DNA from: Porphyrobacter sp.
GTDB lineage: Bacteria > Pseudomonadota > Alphaproteobacteria > Sphingomonadales > Sphingomonadaceae
Direction: 5' to 3'
DNA: 64,000 nt
NCBI GenBank assembly: GCA_027533455.1
Contig: JAPZUC010000008.1
Span: 91,464 to 155,463, forward strand
Position numbers and translations under genes: made by a program. Shown piece after piece: positions 56,293 to 64,000 of the stretch (its first letter is position 1; each line of letters begins with the position of its first letter). A model generated the notes under the pieces. It was not told the DNA's origin. It was given only the letters and a program-made list of their open reading frames with translations, and searched no databases.

Positions 56293-57176
56293 CACCGCGC
56301 TTCGCGCAGTTCCTTGCGGTCGACTGGTCGGGCGCAAAGGGGCCTCGGCAGAAGGGGATCGCGGTCGCGCTGGCGCATGCCGGGGACGGCGCGCCGGTTC
56401 TGCTGCCCCCGCCCGATCGTAAAGGCTGGGCGCGGGCCGAGGTGCTGGGACTCCTTTCAGGGCTCGAGTTGCCGACGCTGGTCGGTCTCGATCTTGGCAT
56501 TTCGCTGCCGTTCCATGATGCGGGCGCGTTCTTCCCCGGCTGGGACGCCTCGCCCGCTGATGCGCGCGGGCTGTGGGCGCTCGTTGATTCTCTGTGTGCG
56601 GGCGATCCCAACCTCGAGGCGGGGAGCCTGCTCGCCCACCCCGAGGCCGCCCGCTATTTCCGCCACGGCGCTGGGAGCGAGGGCGACCGCTTCCTGCTTC
56701 CCGGCGCCGCCACCCGCGAAGGCCGCTTCCGCCTAGCCGAGGCAGCCCAGCGCCAACAGGGTGTGCGGCCGGTAAGCAACTTCAACCTCGTCGGCGCAGC
56801 GCAGGTCGGCAAGTCGAGCCTTACGGGGATGCGGATGCTCCACCGGATCGGCCCGCGCCTGCCGGTCTGGCCGGTCGATCCGCTTCCCCCCGAAGGCTCG
56901 GTCGTGACCGAGATCTACACATCGATGGCAGCGCGGCTCGGCGGGGTGACAGGGACCGCGACCAAGATCCGCAGCTTCGAGGCACTGAACGAAGCGCTCG
57001 ACCGGCTGGATTCGCACCCGGTCAGCGGAACGGGGGCGATCGACGATCATTCCGCCGATGCTCTCCTGACCGCCGCGTGGCTGCGGCGGGTGCACCACCA
57101 GCGCGAACTGTGGCACCCTCCCGCACTCACCCCCCAAGTCGCCCGCACCGAGGGGTGGACTTTCGGCGCGTTCTGA
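56289..57176 (+). CDS. DUF429-like (RNase H-fold) protein, unknown function
   Basis: 295 residues. AVDWSGAKGPRQKGIAVAL at the N-terminus and DDHSADALLTAAW at the C-terminus, with ETEIYTS-like strand EIYTSMAARL between, look like the Asp/Glu cluster of RNase H-fold proteins of the DUF429 type. Its substrate is unknown. ATGA overlap with rarA suggests a DNA-metabolism link. Confidence 0.75.
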   Translation: MTPRFAQFLAVDWSGAKGPRQKGIAVALAHAGDGAPVLLPPPDRKGWARAEVLGLLSGLELPTLVGLDLGISLPFHDAGAFFPGWDASPADARGLWALVDSLCAGDPNLEAGSLLAHPEAARYFRHGAGSEGDRFLLPGAATREGRFRLAEAAQRQQGVRPVSNFNLVGAAQVGKSSLTGMRMLHRIGPRLPVWPVDPLPPEGSVVTEIYTSMAARLGGVTGTATKIRSFEALNEALDRLDSHPVSGTGAIDDHSADALLTAAWLRRVHHQRELWHPPALTPQVARTEGWTFGAF

Positions 57177-57198
57177 GGCTAGGGCGCTGCCGCGGTCA

Positions 57199-57271
<73 letters not shown>

Positions 57272-57430
57272 CCGCAGCTTAGGCGACGCCGACAGGGCGC
57301 TCGACGCAAAGCGAGCCCAGTCCGGGCATTCCTTCCTCGACACCTGCAACAGAACGCTTGCTCTTTCGCGTCTCACGTTGGATGCAGGTGCGACTCTAAA
57401 CTGGAACGTGACGCCTTGACGATTGATTTG

Positions 57431-58468
57431 ATGCCTGACCGGCAGCGTGCTGCGGGCGCGGAAGCTGCTACCGTGGAACCCCGAAGCCTGGTTTCTGAAC
57501 TCCGGCCCTTCACCAAAGTGCATACTGGACGAAGTGTCTGGGAACTTGCGGTAACGATTGCGCCGTTCGTCGCCCTCGTTCTGGCGATGCTCGTGGCGAT
57601 CAACGCCGGCTACATCATCGCGCTGGCGCTTGTGCCCGTTGCCGGGCTGCTGTTGCTGCGGACTTTCATCATCCAGCATGATTGCGGCCACGGCGCGTTC
57701 TTGAACAAGCGGACCAGCAACGACACGCTCGGAAGAGCATTGGGGGTCCTCACTTTCACCCCTTATGATTGCTGGCGCAGGTCGCACACGCTGCATCATG
57801 CAACCACGGGCAATCTGGATGCGCGGGGATTTGGCGATGTCGATACTCTCACGGTCAGGGAGTTCCAGTCACGCAGTCGCTTTCAACGCTTGCAGTACAG
57901 GTTCTACCGCCATCCGGTCGTGATGTTCGGGATCGGCCCTGCCTACCTGTTTCTACTGCGCCACCGGCTTCCGATCGGATTGATGAAAGAAGGTGCGCAG
58001 TATTGGGTGAGTGCGCTATCGACCAACCTTGCGACCGCGGGCATTATCGCGTTGCTGATGGCGGTGTTCGGCATCGGTACGACGCTGCTGGTGATCATCC
58101 CAACCCTGCTGGTTGCGGCGACCACCGGCGTCTGGCTGTTCTACGTCCAACACCAGTTCGAACAGGCGCACTGGGACAAGCGCGAGGACTGGACTTTCCA
58201 CGAAGCGGCGCTCAACGGCAGTTCCTATCTCGATCTGCCGCAGCCGCTGCAGTGGTTCACCGGCAACATCGGGATCCACCATGTGCATCACCTCGCCAGC
58301 CGCATCCCGTTCTACCGCCTGCCGCGCGTTCTGGCTACCTTCCCGCAGCTGCGCAGCCACAACCGGCTGACCGTCCTACAGACCTTCAAGCCGTTGATGC
58401 TGGCCCTGTGGGACGAAGAAAAGCGCCGGCTGGTCTCCTTCCGCGAGGCTGCCCGGGCCTCTTTGTGA
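57431..58468 (+). CDS. Membrane fatty acid desaturase
   Basis: 345 residues from ATG 57431; TTG 57416 in frame is possible and neither start has a strong ribosome site. Three His boxes are intact: HDCGH, HTLHH and HHVHH. Four membrane helices surround them. Acts on acyl chains with O2 and a diiron centre; the position of desaturation is not predictable. The N-terminal ~40 residues are charged and variable. Confidence 0.88.
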   Translation: MPDRQRAAGAEAATVEPRSLVSELRPFTKVHTGRSVWELAVTIAPFVALVLAMLVAINAGYIIALALVPVAGLLLLRTFIIQHDCGHGAFLNKRTSNDTLGRALGVLTFTPYDCWRRSHTLHHATTGNLDARGFGDVDTLTVREFQSRSRFQRLQYRFYRHPVVMFGIGPAYLFLLRHRLPIGLMKEGAQYWVSALSTNLATAGIIALLMAVFGIGTTLLVIIPTLLVAATTGVWLFYVQHQFEQAHWDKREDWTFHEAALNGSSYLDLPQPLQWFTGNIGIHHVHHLASRIPFYRLPRVLATFPQLRSHNRLTVLQTFKPLMLALWDEEKRRLVSFREAARASL

Positions 58469-58543
58469 CGCTGCCTTAGAGCGACTGCGGCACTAGAGGG
58501 AATTCCTTTGGGCGCCGAGGGATAGCCTGTTAAGGGCGCGCCC

Positions 58544-60412
58544 ATGCTGACCATAGACAACATCACAGTCCGGCTGGGCGGCCGGGCCATTCTCGAACGT
58601 GCCAGCGCGACCGTGCCGGTTGGCGCGCGCGTCGGGCTGATCGGGCGCAATGGCGCGGGCAAATCGACCCTCATGAAGGCACTTATCGGCGAGATCGAAC
58701 CGGACGACGGGGAAATCTCCAAGCCTTCACGCGCCAGGATCGGCTATATCGCGCAGGAAGCGCCGCACGGAAACATGACGCCGGAAGAGGTCGTGCTCGC
58801 CTCCGCGACCGAGCGTGCCGCACTGCTCGCCGAATTGGAAACCTGCACCGATATGGACCGCATGGGCGATGTGCACGAGCGGCTGCTCGCCATCGACGCC
58901 TATTCCGCCCCGGCGCGTGCGGCAAAGATCCTGAACGGTCTCGGCTTCGATGAAGAGATGCAGAAGCGCCCGGTGGACAGCTTTTCGGGCGGGTGGAAGA
59001 TGCGCATTGCCCTTGGCGCGCTGCTGTTCTCCGAGCCTGACATCCTGCTGCTAGATGAACCGAGCAACCACCTCGACCTCGAAGCGACACTGTGGCTGGA
59101 GAACTTCCTCAAGTCCTATTCCGCCACGCTGGTGGTGATCAGCCATGAACGCGACCTGCTCAACAAGGTGGTCGATCATATCCTGCACCTGCAAGGCGGA
59201 CAGCTGACGCTCTATCCGGGCGGCTATGACGCTTTCGAGAAGCAGCGGGCCGAACGCGCCGCGCAGCTTACCGCGGCCAAGGCCGCACAGGACGCGCAGC
59301 GCGCGCGGCTTCAGGACTATGTCGCGCGCAACTCCGCCCGCGCCTCGACCGCCAAGCAGGCGCAATCGCGGGCCAAGATGCTGGCCAAGATGCAGCCCAT
59401 CGCTGCGCTGATGGAAGACCCTTCGCTCAGCTTCGATTTTCCCGATCCGGCCGAAATGAAATCGCCGATGATCACGCTGGAACAGGCGGCAGTCGGTTAC
59501 GGCGCGGCGCCACCGATCCTCAAGAGGCTCAATTTCCGTATCGAGGCCGATGACCGCATTGCGCTGCTGGGCCGCAACGGCAACGGCAAGACCACGCTGG
59601 CGCGGCTGCTAGCCTCACAACTCGAGCCCGCCGAAGGCGCGGTCAACGCGCCGGGCAAGCTCAAGGTCGGATACTTCACGCAGTATCAGGTGGAGGAACT
59701 GGCCGGCGAGGATACTCCGCTCGATCTGATGAACCGCGCGATGGAGGGCCAGTCGCAAAGCGCCGTAAGAGCGCAACTGGGCCGATTCGGCTTTTCGGGT
59801 CCGCGCGCGAACCAGCGGGTCGACAAGCTTTCGGGCGGAGAACGCGCGCGGTTGGCGCTGGCTCTGATCACGCGGGATGCGCCGCATCTGCTGATCCTCG
59901 ACGAGCCGACCAACCACTTGGATGTCGATGCGCGCGAGGCGCTGATCCAGGCGCTCAATTCCTATTCGGGCGCGGTAATCCTGATCAGCCACGATCGTCA
60001 CATGGTCGAATTGACGTCCGACCGGCTGGTCCTGGTGGATGGCGGGACGGCGCGTGAATATGACGGCAGCATAGATGATTACATCGACTTCATCCTCGGC
60101 CGCAATCAGCCCAAGGGCGAACGCGGCGGCAAGGCGCGCGGCGGGCGCGGCCCCGATTCGGCCGCAGACCGGCGCGCGGCACAGTCCGCCTTCAGCAAGG
60201 CCGAAGCTGCCGTCGCCCGCCTGTCTGCCGATATCGAGCGGCTTGATCGGGAGATACTCGATCTGAGCAATGGCCGCAGCAATCATTCGGGCGCGCGGAT
60301 GGAAAGCCTTCTCACCAAGCGGGCGGCCGCCACCGCAGCCTTGGCCGAAGCGGAAGAGACGTGGCTTGAAGCGGGAGCCCTCCTTGAGGCCGACAAGGCG
60401 GCTTGCTACTAG
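58544..60412 (+). CDS. ABC-F family ATPase
   Basis: 622 residues. Two ABC domains: Walker A GRNGAGKSTLM, signature SFSGGWKMRIAL, Walker B LLLDEPSNHLD; second set GRNGNGKTTLARL, LSGGERARLAL, LILDEPTNHLD. An inter-domain linker of about 80 residues and a C-terminal charged coiled coil. No membrane domain, so it acts on ribosomes (Uup/EttA-like); antibiotic protection is not implied by the sequence. Confidence 0.93.
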   Translation: MLTIDNITVRLGGRAILERASATVPVGARVGLIGRNGAGKSTLMKALIGEIEPDDGEISKPSRARIGYIAQEAPHGNMTPEEVVLASATERAALLAELETCTDMDRMGDVHERLLAIDAYSAPARAAKILNGLGFDEEMQKRPVDSFSGGWKMRIALGALLFSEPDILLLDEPSNHLDLEATLWLENFLKSYSATLVVISHERDLLNKVVDHILHLQGGQLTLYPGGYDAFEKQRAERAAQLTAAKAAQDAQRARLQDYVARNSARASTAKQAQSRAKMLAKMQPIAALMEDPSLSFDFPDPAEMKSPMITLEQAAVGYGAAPPILKRLNFRIEADDRIALLGRNGNGKTTLARLLASQLEPAEGAVNAPGKLKVGYFTQYQVEELAGEDTPLDLMNRAMEGQSQSAVRAQLGRFGFSGPRANQRVDKLSGGERARLALALITRDAPHLLILDEPTNHLDVDAREALIQALNSYSGAVILISHDRHMVELTSDRLVLVDGGTAREYDGSIDDYIDFILGRNQPKGERGGKARGGRGPDSAADRRAAQSAFSKAEAAVARLSADIERLDREILDLSNGRSNHSGARMESLLTKRAAATAALAEAEETWLEAGALLEADKAACY

Positions 60413-60651
60413 CACAGGATGCATTCGTGCTTGACGGGGGCAGCTTTGAGGGGGAAGCTGCGTGATCTGTCAGGGGTCGTTTGCATCACAGGGTCTTGAT
60501 GTGCGGCGCGGGACAGTAACCTTCGAGATGGGCTGCAAAGCCTGCCGGAGGGTAGATTTGGGGCGGATGGGGATCGTCTGCCGGACTGATTGGCACGGCA
60601 TAGCTGCGCCTTGAATGCCGCTTGTCCTCGTCCCTCAGATGGGAGAGGGAT

Positions 60652-61704
60652 ATGCTGGTTCAGGAATCGCAGGAGCAGGAAGGCTCGGCCGAATGGGTCG
60701 CGTGCCTGACCTATAAAAGCGTTGCCACCGCCACGCCCCGTGTCAGCGATCTCGATCGGCTGGCCAACAAGGCGCGGGCCCGCAACCGTAGCCTCGATGT
60801 GACCGGCATGCTGTTGTTCGAGGACGGCTGCTTTCTCCAAACCCTCGAAGGCCCACCCCAGGCGGTCGGCGCCGTGTGGTCGTCAATCCAGCGCGATCAA
60901 CGGCACGCACATATCGAGGTGCTCAGCGAGCACATGGCCGCAACCCGACTGTTTTCGGACTGGGATCTGCTGCTCGAAGGCCGGTTCGCCGATTTGCATC
61001 GCGGGACCAGGCAGGCGGCCAAAGCTCCTCCCGCCATCGCCGAGCATCTTGCGCGATTGGTCGAACTGGCGCTCAACGCCGATGATCTGGCGCTCAACAC
61101 CTTGATTGCGGGCCTTGCCGAGCAAGGCTGGACTTCGGAAGCGATCCTGTCCCTGCTGATCGAACCGGGCGCACGCGCGCTGGCAGATGCCTGGCTCGAC
61201 GATCGATGCAGCGAGCTTGATCTGACCATCGGCCTCAGCATGTTGCAGCTGGCCGGACATGCGGTCCGGTATATCCCATCCGCGCAGTCGATCCGCAACA
61301 GCCGCTACCGCGTTCTGCTCGCGACCGCACCGGGCGAGAAGCACATGTTGGGCACCACGCTGCTTGCCGACCAGTTCCTCGCAAGCGGCTGGCAGGTCGA
61401 CATGGCCTTCCCCGATAGCGAGGAGGCGCTGACCAACCAGATGAATGCGCAGCACCCCGATGCGGTGGATATCGGCCTGTCGGACGCCATGCCGCGCCAG
61501 CACGCAATCGAACAGCTGCGCAGTACCATCGAACACAGCCGGCTGATCGTGTCCGAGCACCCGACAGTCGTCTCGGTGGGCGGCCGCCTGTTTGCCGAAG
61601 CTGCCGCGACCGCGCTGTCGGTGGGGGCCGATCATGCTCGCCAGGGCCTGGCTGGAACGAGCGTACGCCTCGCTGAACTGGTCCGTAAAAGCCGCCTTGA
61701 CTGA
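60652..61704 (+). CDS. AppA-like BLUF–cobalamin/heme-binding-domain photoreceptor
   Basis: 350 residues from ATG 60652 (GAGAGG upstream). BLUF domain 15–110: flavin-contacting Y21, N45, Q63 and W104, the same residue numbers as in Rhodobacter AppA. After a helical linker, about 145–345 is a B12-binding-like domain (GYRPDG-like loop absent; VLLATAPGEKHMLGTTLLAD, DAVDIGLSDAM) as in AppA's SCHIC domain, which binds heme. AppA relieves repression by PpsR of photosynthesis genes. No ppsR or pigment genes lie in the window. The family match is clear; the light-regulated antirepressor role is an inference. Confidence 0.85.
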   Translation: MLVQESQEQEGSAEWVACLTYKSVATATPRVSDLDRLANKARARNRSLDVTGMLLFEDGCFLQTLEGPPQAVGAVWSSIQRDQRHAHIEVLSEHMAATRLFSDWDLLLEGRFADLHRGTRQAAKAPPAIAEHLARLVELALNADDLALNTLIAGLAEQGWTSEAILSLLIEPGARALADAWLDDRCSELDLTIGLSMLQLAGHAVRYIPSAQSIRNSRYRVLLATAPGEKHMLGTTLLADQFLASGWQVDMAFPDSEEALTNQMNAQHPDAVDIGLSDAMPRQHAIEQLRSTIEHSRLIVSEHPTVVSVGGRLFAEAAATALSVGADHARQGLAGTSVRLAELVRKSRLD

Positions 61705-61929
61705 AAGACCGGAGCGAATTAACTTGAAATTTTTGAATAAACAACTAAATCAAAATTGCTTCACGTCGCTTGCGACGGAATTTGATCGGCGCTTCTTGCG
61801 TTCCTGACCCCGGCCTCAGCGCCAGGTGGCTATGAAACCGCTCCCGGCGGCCACATTTTCCTTTTCATGCAGCATGGCCTCGCGGCGGGATTGGCCCGTG
61901 CGCGCTCAAATCCTATTTGCAGAGACTTC

Positions 61930-62082
61930 ATGAATTTTATCACGACCAGCGCACTTTTCGACCGCGCCAAGGCGATCCGCGCTTCAATGCCGCAGCATCG
62001 CCGCCACGATTTGCCCCAAGAACCCTATGATTTCCTGTCCGCCCGCGATCTGCGCGGGATGGTGGCGGCAATGGTTGATTGA
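61930..62082 (+). CDS. Small protein, unknown
   Basis: 50 residues from ATG 61930 with a weak AGAGA ribosome site. Amphipathic helix at 8–22 and an acidic tail; no known family. It follows an AT-rich stretch and overlaps the next small gene's upstream region. Confidence 0.5.
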   Translation: MNFITTSALFDRAKAIRASMPQHRRHDLPQEPYDFLSARDLRGMVAAMVD

Positions 62083-62135
62083 TGCACCGCTGGCACGAAC
62101 AAACGGGGCTTCGCGCCCTCCAAGGGAGACCGGAC

Positions 62136-62336
62136 ATGGACATCAACCACGAATACGCCGCGCACCAGTCGGCACTGATGCAGGCCGACGGCGCTGCATG
62201 CGCCGATCAACGCAAGCGCCAGTTTGCTAAGGCATCACACATCGCTGGCCGAATCAGCACCTTCCAACTCGGTCTTGGCGCTGCGGCAGCCTGTGCCTGG
62301 AGCGCCGCGCACCTTGTGGCAGCCGAGCAGAGCTGA
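62136..62336 (+). CDS. Small protein with C-terminal hydrophobic helix, unknown
   Basis: 66 residues from ATG 62136, chosen for GGGAGA 6 bases upstream; an ATG at 62082 is in frame but has none. One hydrophobic helix at about 45–61 (LGLGAAAACAWSAAHL). Function unknown. Confidence 0.55.
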   Translation: MDINHEYAAHQSALMQADGAACADQRKRQFAKASHIAGRISTFQLGLGAAAACAWSAAHLVAAEQS

Positions 62337-62403
62337 CCGCGCATCCATCCATTGAACATCACAAGCCGCGCTGTACAATCGCATCCCGGCAGGAGAGATC
62401 CCG

Positions 62404-62733
62404 ATGAAAGGTTACAAGGCGCCCAGTTTTCAGGACAGGGCTGCAGCCTCTTTGCAGGCAAAGGAAAAGGCATTGGCGAAGCTGAAGGCAGCGCCGCAGC
62501 CCGATGCCGCCGAGCTCGCCGAGCGCGGCGTGCGGCGGGCGGAACGCGAAGCGGCTGCCTCCGCCAAGGCCGCACTGGCGCGTCAGGCACGAGACGACAA
62601 GCAGCGCCTCGCCGAAGAAAAGCGGGCGGCGGCCAAGGCTGACAAAATGAAAGCCGAGCAGCCGAAGCGGACGGAAGCAGAATTGAAGGCCGCGCGCGAT
62701 GCGCGCTACGCGGCGCGCAAAAGCCGGAAATGA
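62404..62733 (+). CDS. DUF6481-like coiled-coil protein
   Basis: 109 residues, AGGAGAG upstream. MKGYKAPSFQDRAAAS is a recognisable start of a small sphingomonad family; the rest is a highly charged Ala/Lys/Glu/Arg helix. It is probably nucleic-acid or ribosome associated, but that is only inferred from composition. Confidence 0.75.
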   Translation: MKGYKAPSFQDRAAASLQAKEKALAKLKAAPQPDAAELAERGVRRAEREAAASAKAALARQARDDKQRLAEEKRAAAKADKMKAEQPKRTEAELKAARDARYAARKSRK

Positions 62734-62796
62734 CGGCTCGAGGGCGCACGGGCCGTATCATCACACGCTTAGAACAAGCATGACCTGCGGGTCTGA

Positions 62797-63844
62797 CTAG
62801 GTTTGCGGCTGACTGCTTTGCATCTCGTACATCGCAGACCATACCAGCGCGCCGAGCTGTGACGTGACAACATCGAGCTCCTGCCTTGCGTCCACCACCG
62901 GGATACTGGGATTGGACGCCCTCATCTCTTCAAGGAGCTGGAGGCGGAGAGCGAAAGCTTCCGCGGTGGTGTCGCCGGGCTTTCGGGCCTCGGTTGTCTC
63001 GAAATCCGACAGGAAATGGATCGAGAGATCAGGCTGGTAGGCCACTATTCGCGCATAAATGCGATGCTCTATGCGGTTCAGGAAACTGGCAAGCACAAAC
63101 TGCGGCGGGGGCGGCACCGACGGACCATCGAGATAGCCGAAACGCAGGTTCTGCGGCCAACGGTCGGTAATGACCAGGACTCCGGAACGCGCCAGACGCA
63201 AGGCCTTCCTTGCCGAAAGAAGGCGCTGTCCTGCGATTATCAGACGCCATACCGCGCTGAGCAGCATGCGTCGGGCCGGGGGCTCAGTCTTTCGGCCGGA
63301 CTGCGGTTTTCCAGATTTCTCCTCCGGCCAAATTTGCAAGCTACGCCAAGACAGCTTGCAGGCGATCCGCCCCCGCCACGCTGTCCAGCCGCCGTCATTC
63401 GAACCGAGGTAGATACTCGTGCACAGGAACTTGCGCTGGAACATCCCCGGACGAGGCGTGCCGCCTGCGTTGACTTGCCGACGCCATCGGCCCCATCAGT
63501 GCGACCACGATGCCTCTTGGCGCCAATGTGCGCCGATCGACCGTTTTCGCAGGATTGCCCGCGCTCGACCTTCTCAGGAGCGAAAGCGTGATGCGTCGGA
63601 CTGTATTCACCGTCCATTCGATGGATGGCGCGATCAGCAACCGGATGCCGGAGAGGCCATTGTAGCGGCGGATGGACTGCCGCAACCGGTGGAGGTCACT
63701 GCGCTTTGCTACAAATCCAGCATCGCCCTCGCGCACTTCACAAGCAATCACCGTCTCACCGAGGGTGTATTGCAAATTGCCAACCGGTCCGTCCTCGTCC
63801 CGAGCGCGCTTGAGCAAATCACGTGTCTCCGGCTGGAGCCTCAC
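62797..63844 (-). pseudogene. Thymidylate kinase-like P-loop gene with two frameshifts
   Basis: Read in three frames from GTG 63844. Frame 1 gives RRTLAPRGIVVALMG; an extra G in the four-G run at 63491–63494 (read on the minus strand) continues as ADGVGKSTQAARLV, a perfect P-loop; an extra G at 63445–63448 then continues as FQRKFLCTSIYLGS and runs open to 62797. The restored protein resembles thymidylate-kinase-like proteins of polysaccharide clusters. No stop codons otherwise interrupt it. Upstream the frame runs on to the window edge into what seems to be insertion-sequence DNA. Confidence 0.7.
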
Positions 63845-63870
63845 CCAGTCACCCCTTGGTGACCGACCCC

Positions 63871-64000
63871 CACTGAGTGGTCCGTGATGATTGTTAGTGC
63901 AAGATGGCCTCTGGTGCCATGGCTGGCCGTAGGTGGAGCGGAGCGGAACCGGAGAGCAGCCATGGCGGTGTCGCGGTTTCCGGTGTCGGTGGTCGATACC
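63871..64000 (+). mobile_element. Probable left edge of an insertion sequence
   Basis: Just past the start of the kinase-like gene the sequence changes to TGAGTGGTCCGTGATGATTG and a purine-rich lead GGAGCGGAGCGGAACCGGAG ending in a good ribosome site (GGAGAG) and ATG 63962, reading AVSRFPVSVVDT to the edge. This looks like the start of a transposase gene, possibly IS66-type orfA, but only 13 codons are present, no terminal repeats can be tested and the assignment is a guess. Confidence 0.35.

Noticed and set aside
60413..60651. PpsR-type TGT-N12-ACA site before the AppA-like gene
   Set aside because: A TGT and an ACA occur but with a 17-base spacing, so it does not fit.

Overview
The window is chromosomal DNA of a GC-rich alphaproteobacterium. 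Gene content and order point to Sphingomonadales, most likely the Erythrobacter/Porphyrobacter group. The clues are the ChvI/ChvG–HprK–RapZ–EIIA–HPr block beside pckA, the argH–small lipoprotein–lysA order, sphingomonad-type small proteins, and an AppA-like blue-light sensor of the kind known from bacteriochlorophyll-making alphaproteobacteria. The genus is an inference.

Layout. 1–4.6 kb: CoA-pyrophosphatase Nudix end, cca, a secreted protein, parC. 4.8–9.7 kb: DJ-1/PfpI protein, an Adx-type ferredoxin with two cysteine desulfurases (Fe-S/sulfur trafficking), an alpha/beta hydrolase, a TonB-like protein. 10–15.6 kb: DUF885 protein, a broken cNMP-binding/thioredoxin-reductase-like gene, a secreted metallopeptidase-TPR protein. 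15.7–22.2 kb: pckA divergent from chvI-chvG-hprK-rapZ-EIIA-HPr, a tightly overlapped carbon/envelope control operon. 22.2–28.7 kb: rRNA methyltransferase, rmuC, def, recR, fmt, truA, a dehydrogenase. 28.8–31.2 kb: BLUF protein, asparaginase, GNAT, tRNA-Val. 31.2–36.4 kb: a visibly AT-richer accessory stretch with a Flp pilin, PilZ protein, PAS hybrid kinase, LuxR-type regulator and XRE regulator. 36.4–46.5 kb: orphan PhnD-like protein, SDR, psd, TlpA-like lipoprotein, argH-lysA, siroheme-type dehydrogenase, a split regulator, an L,D-transpeptidase, purA. 46.6–54.9 kb: esterase, ridA, hisZ, serA, serC, glycosyltransferase, membrane protein, PadR regulator. 55–60.4 kb: rarA, a DUF429-like protein, tRNA-Thr, desaturase, ABC-F ATPase. 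60.6–64 kb: AppA-like photoreceptor, three small genes, a frameshifted thymidylate-kinase-like gene, and what looks like the edge of an insertion sequence.

The most interesting points are: the two halves of one regulator separated by four tandem 8-bp repeats (possible phase variation); an AppA-like BLUF protein whose key residues fall at AppA's own numbers (Y21, N45, Q63, W104); a peptide deformylase with an alternating-histidine loop; REPIN-like palindromes; divergent genes whose start codons overlap. Several genes need one extra G or C in a homopolymer to be intact, which may be biology or a systematic base-calling error and should be settled before any of them is called a pseudogene.
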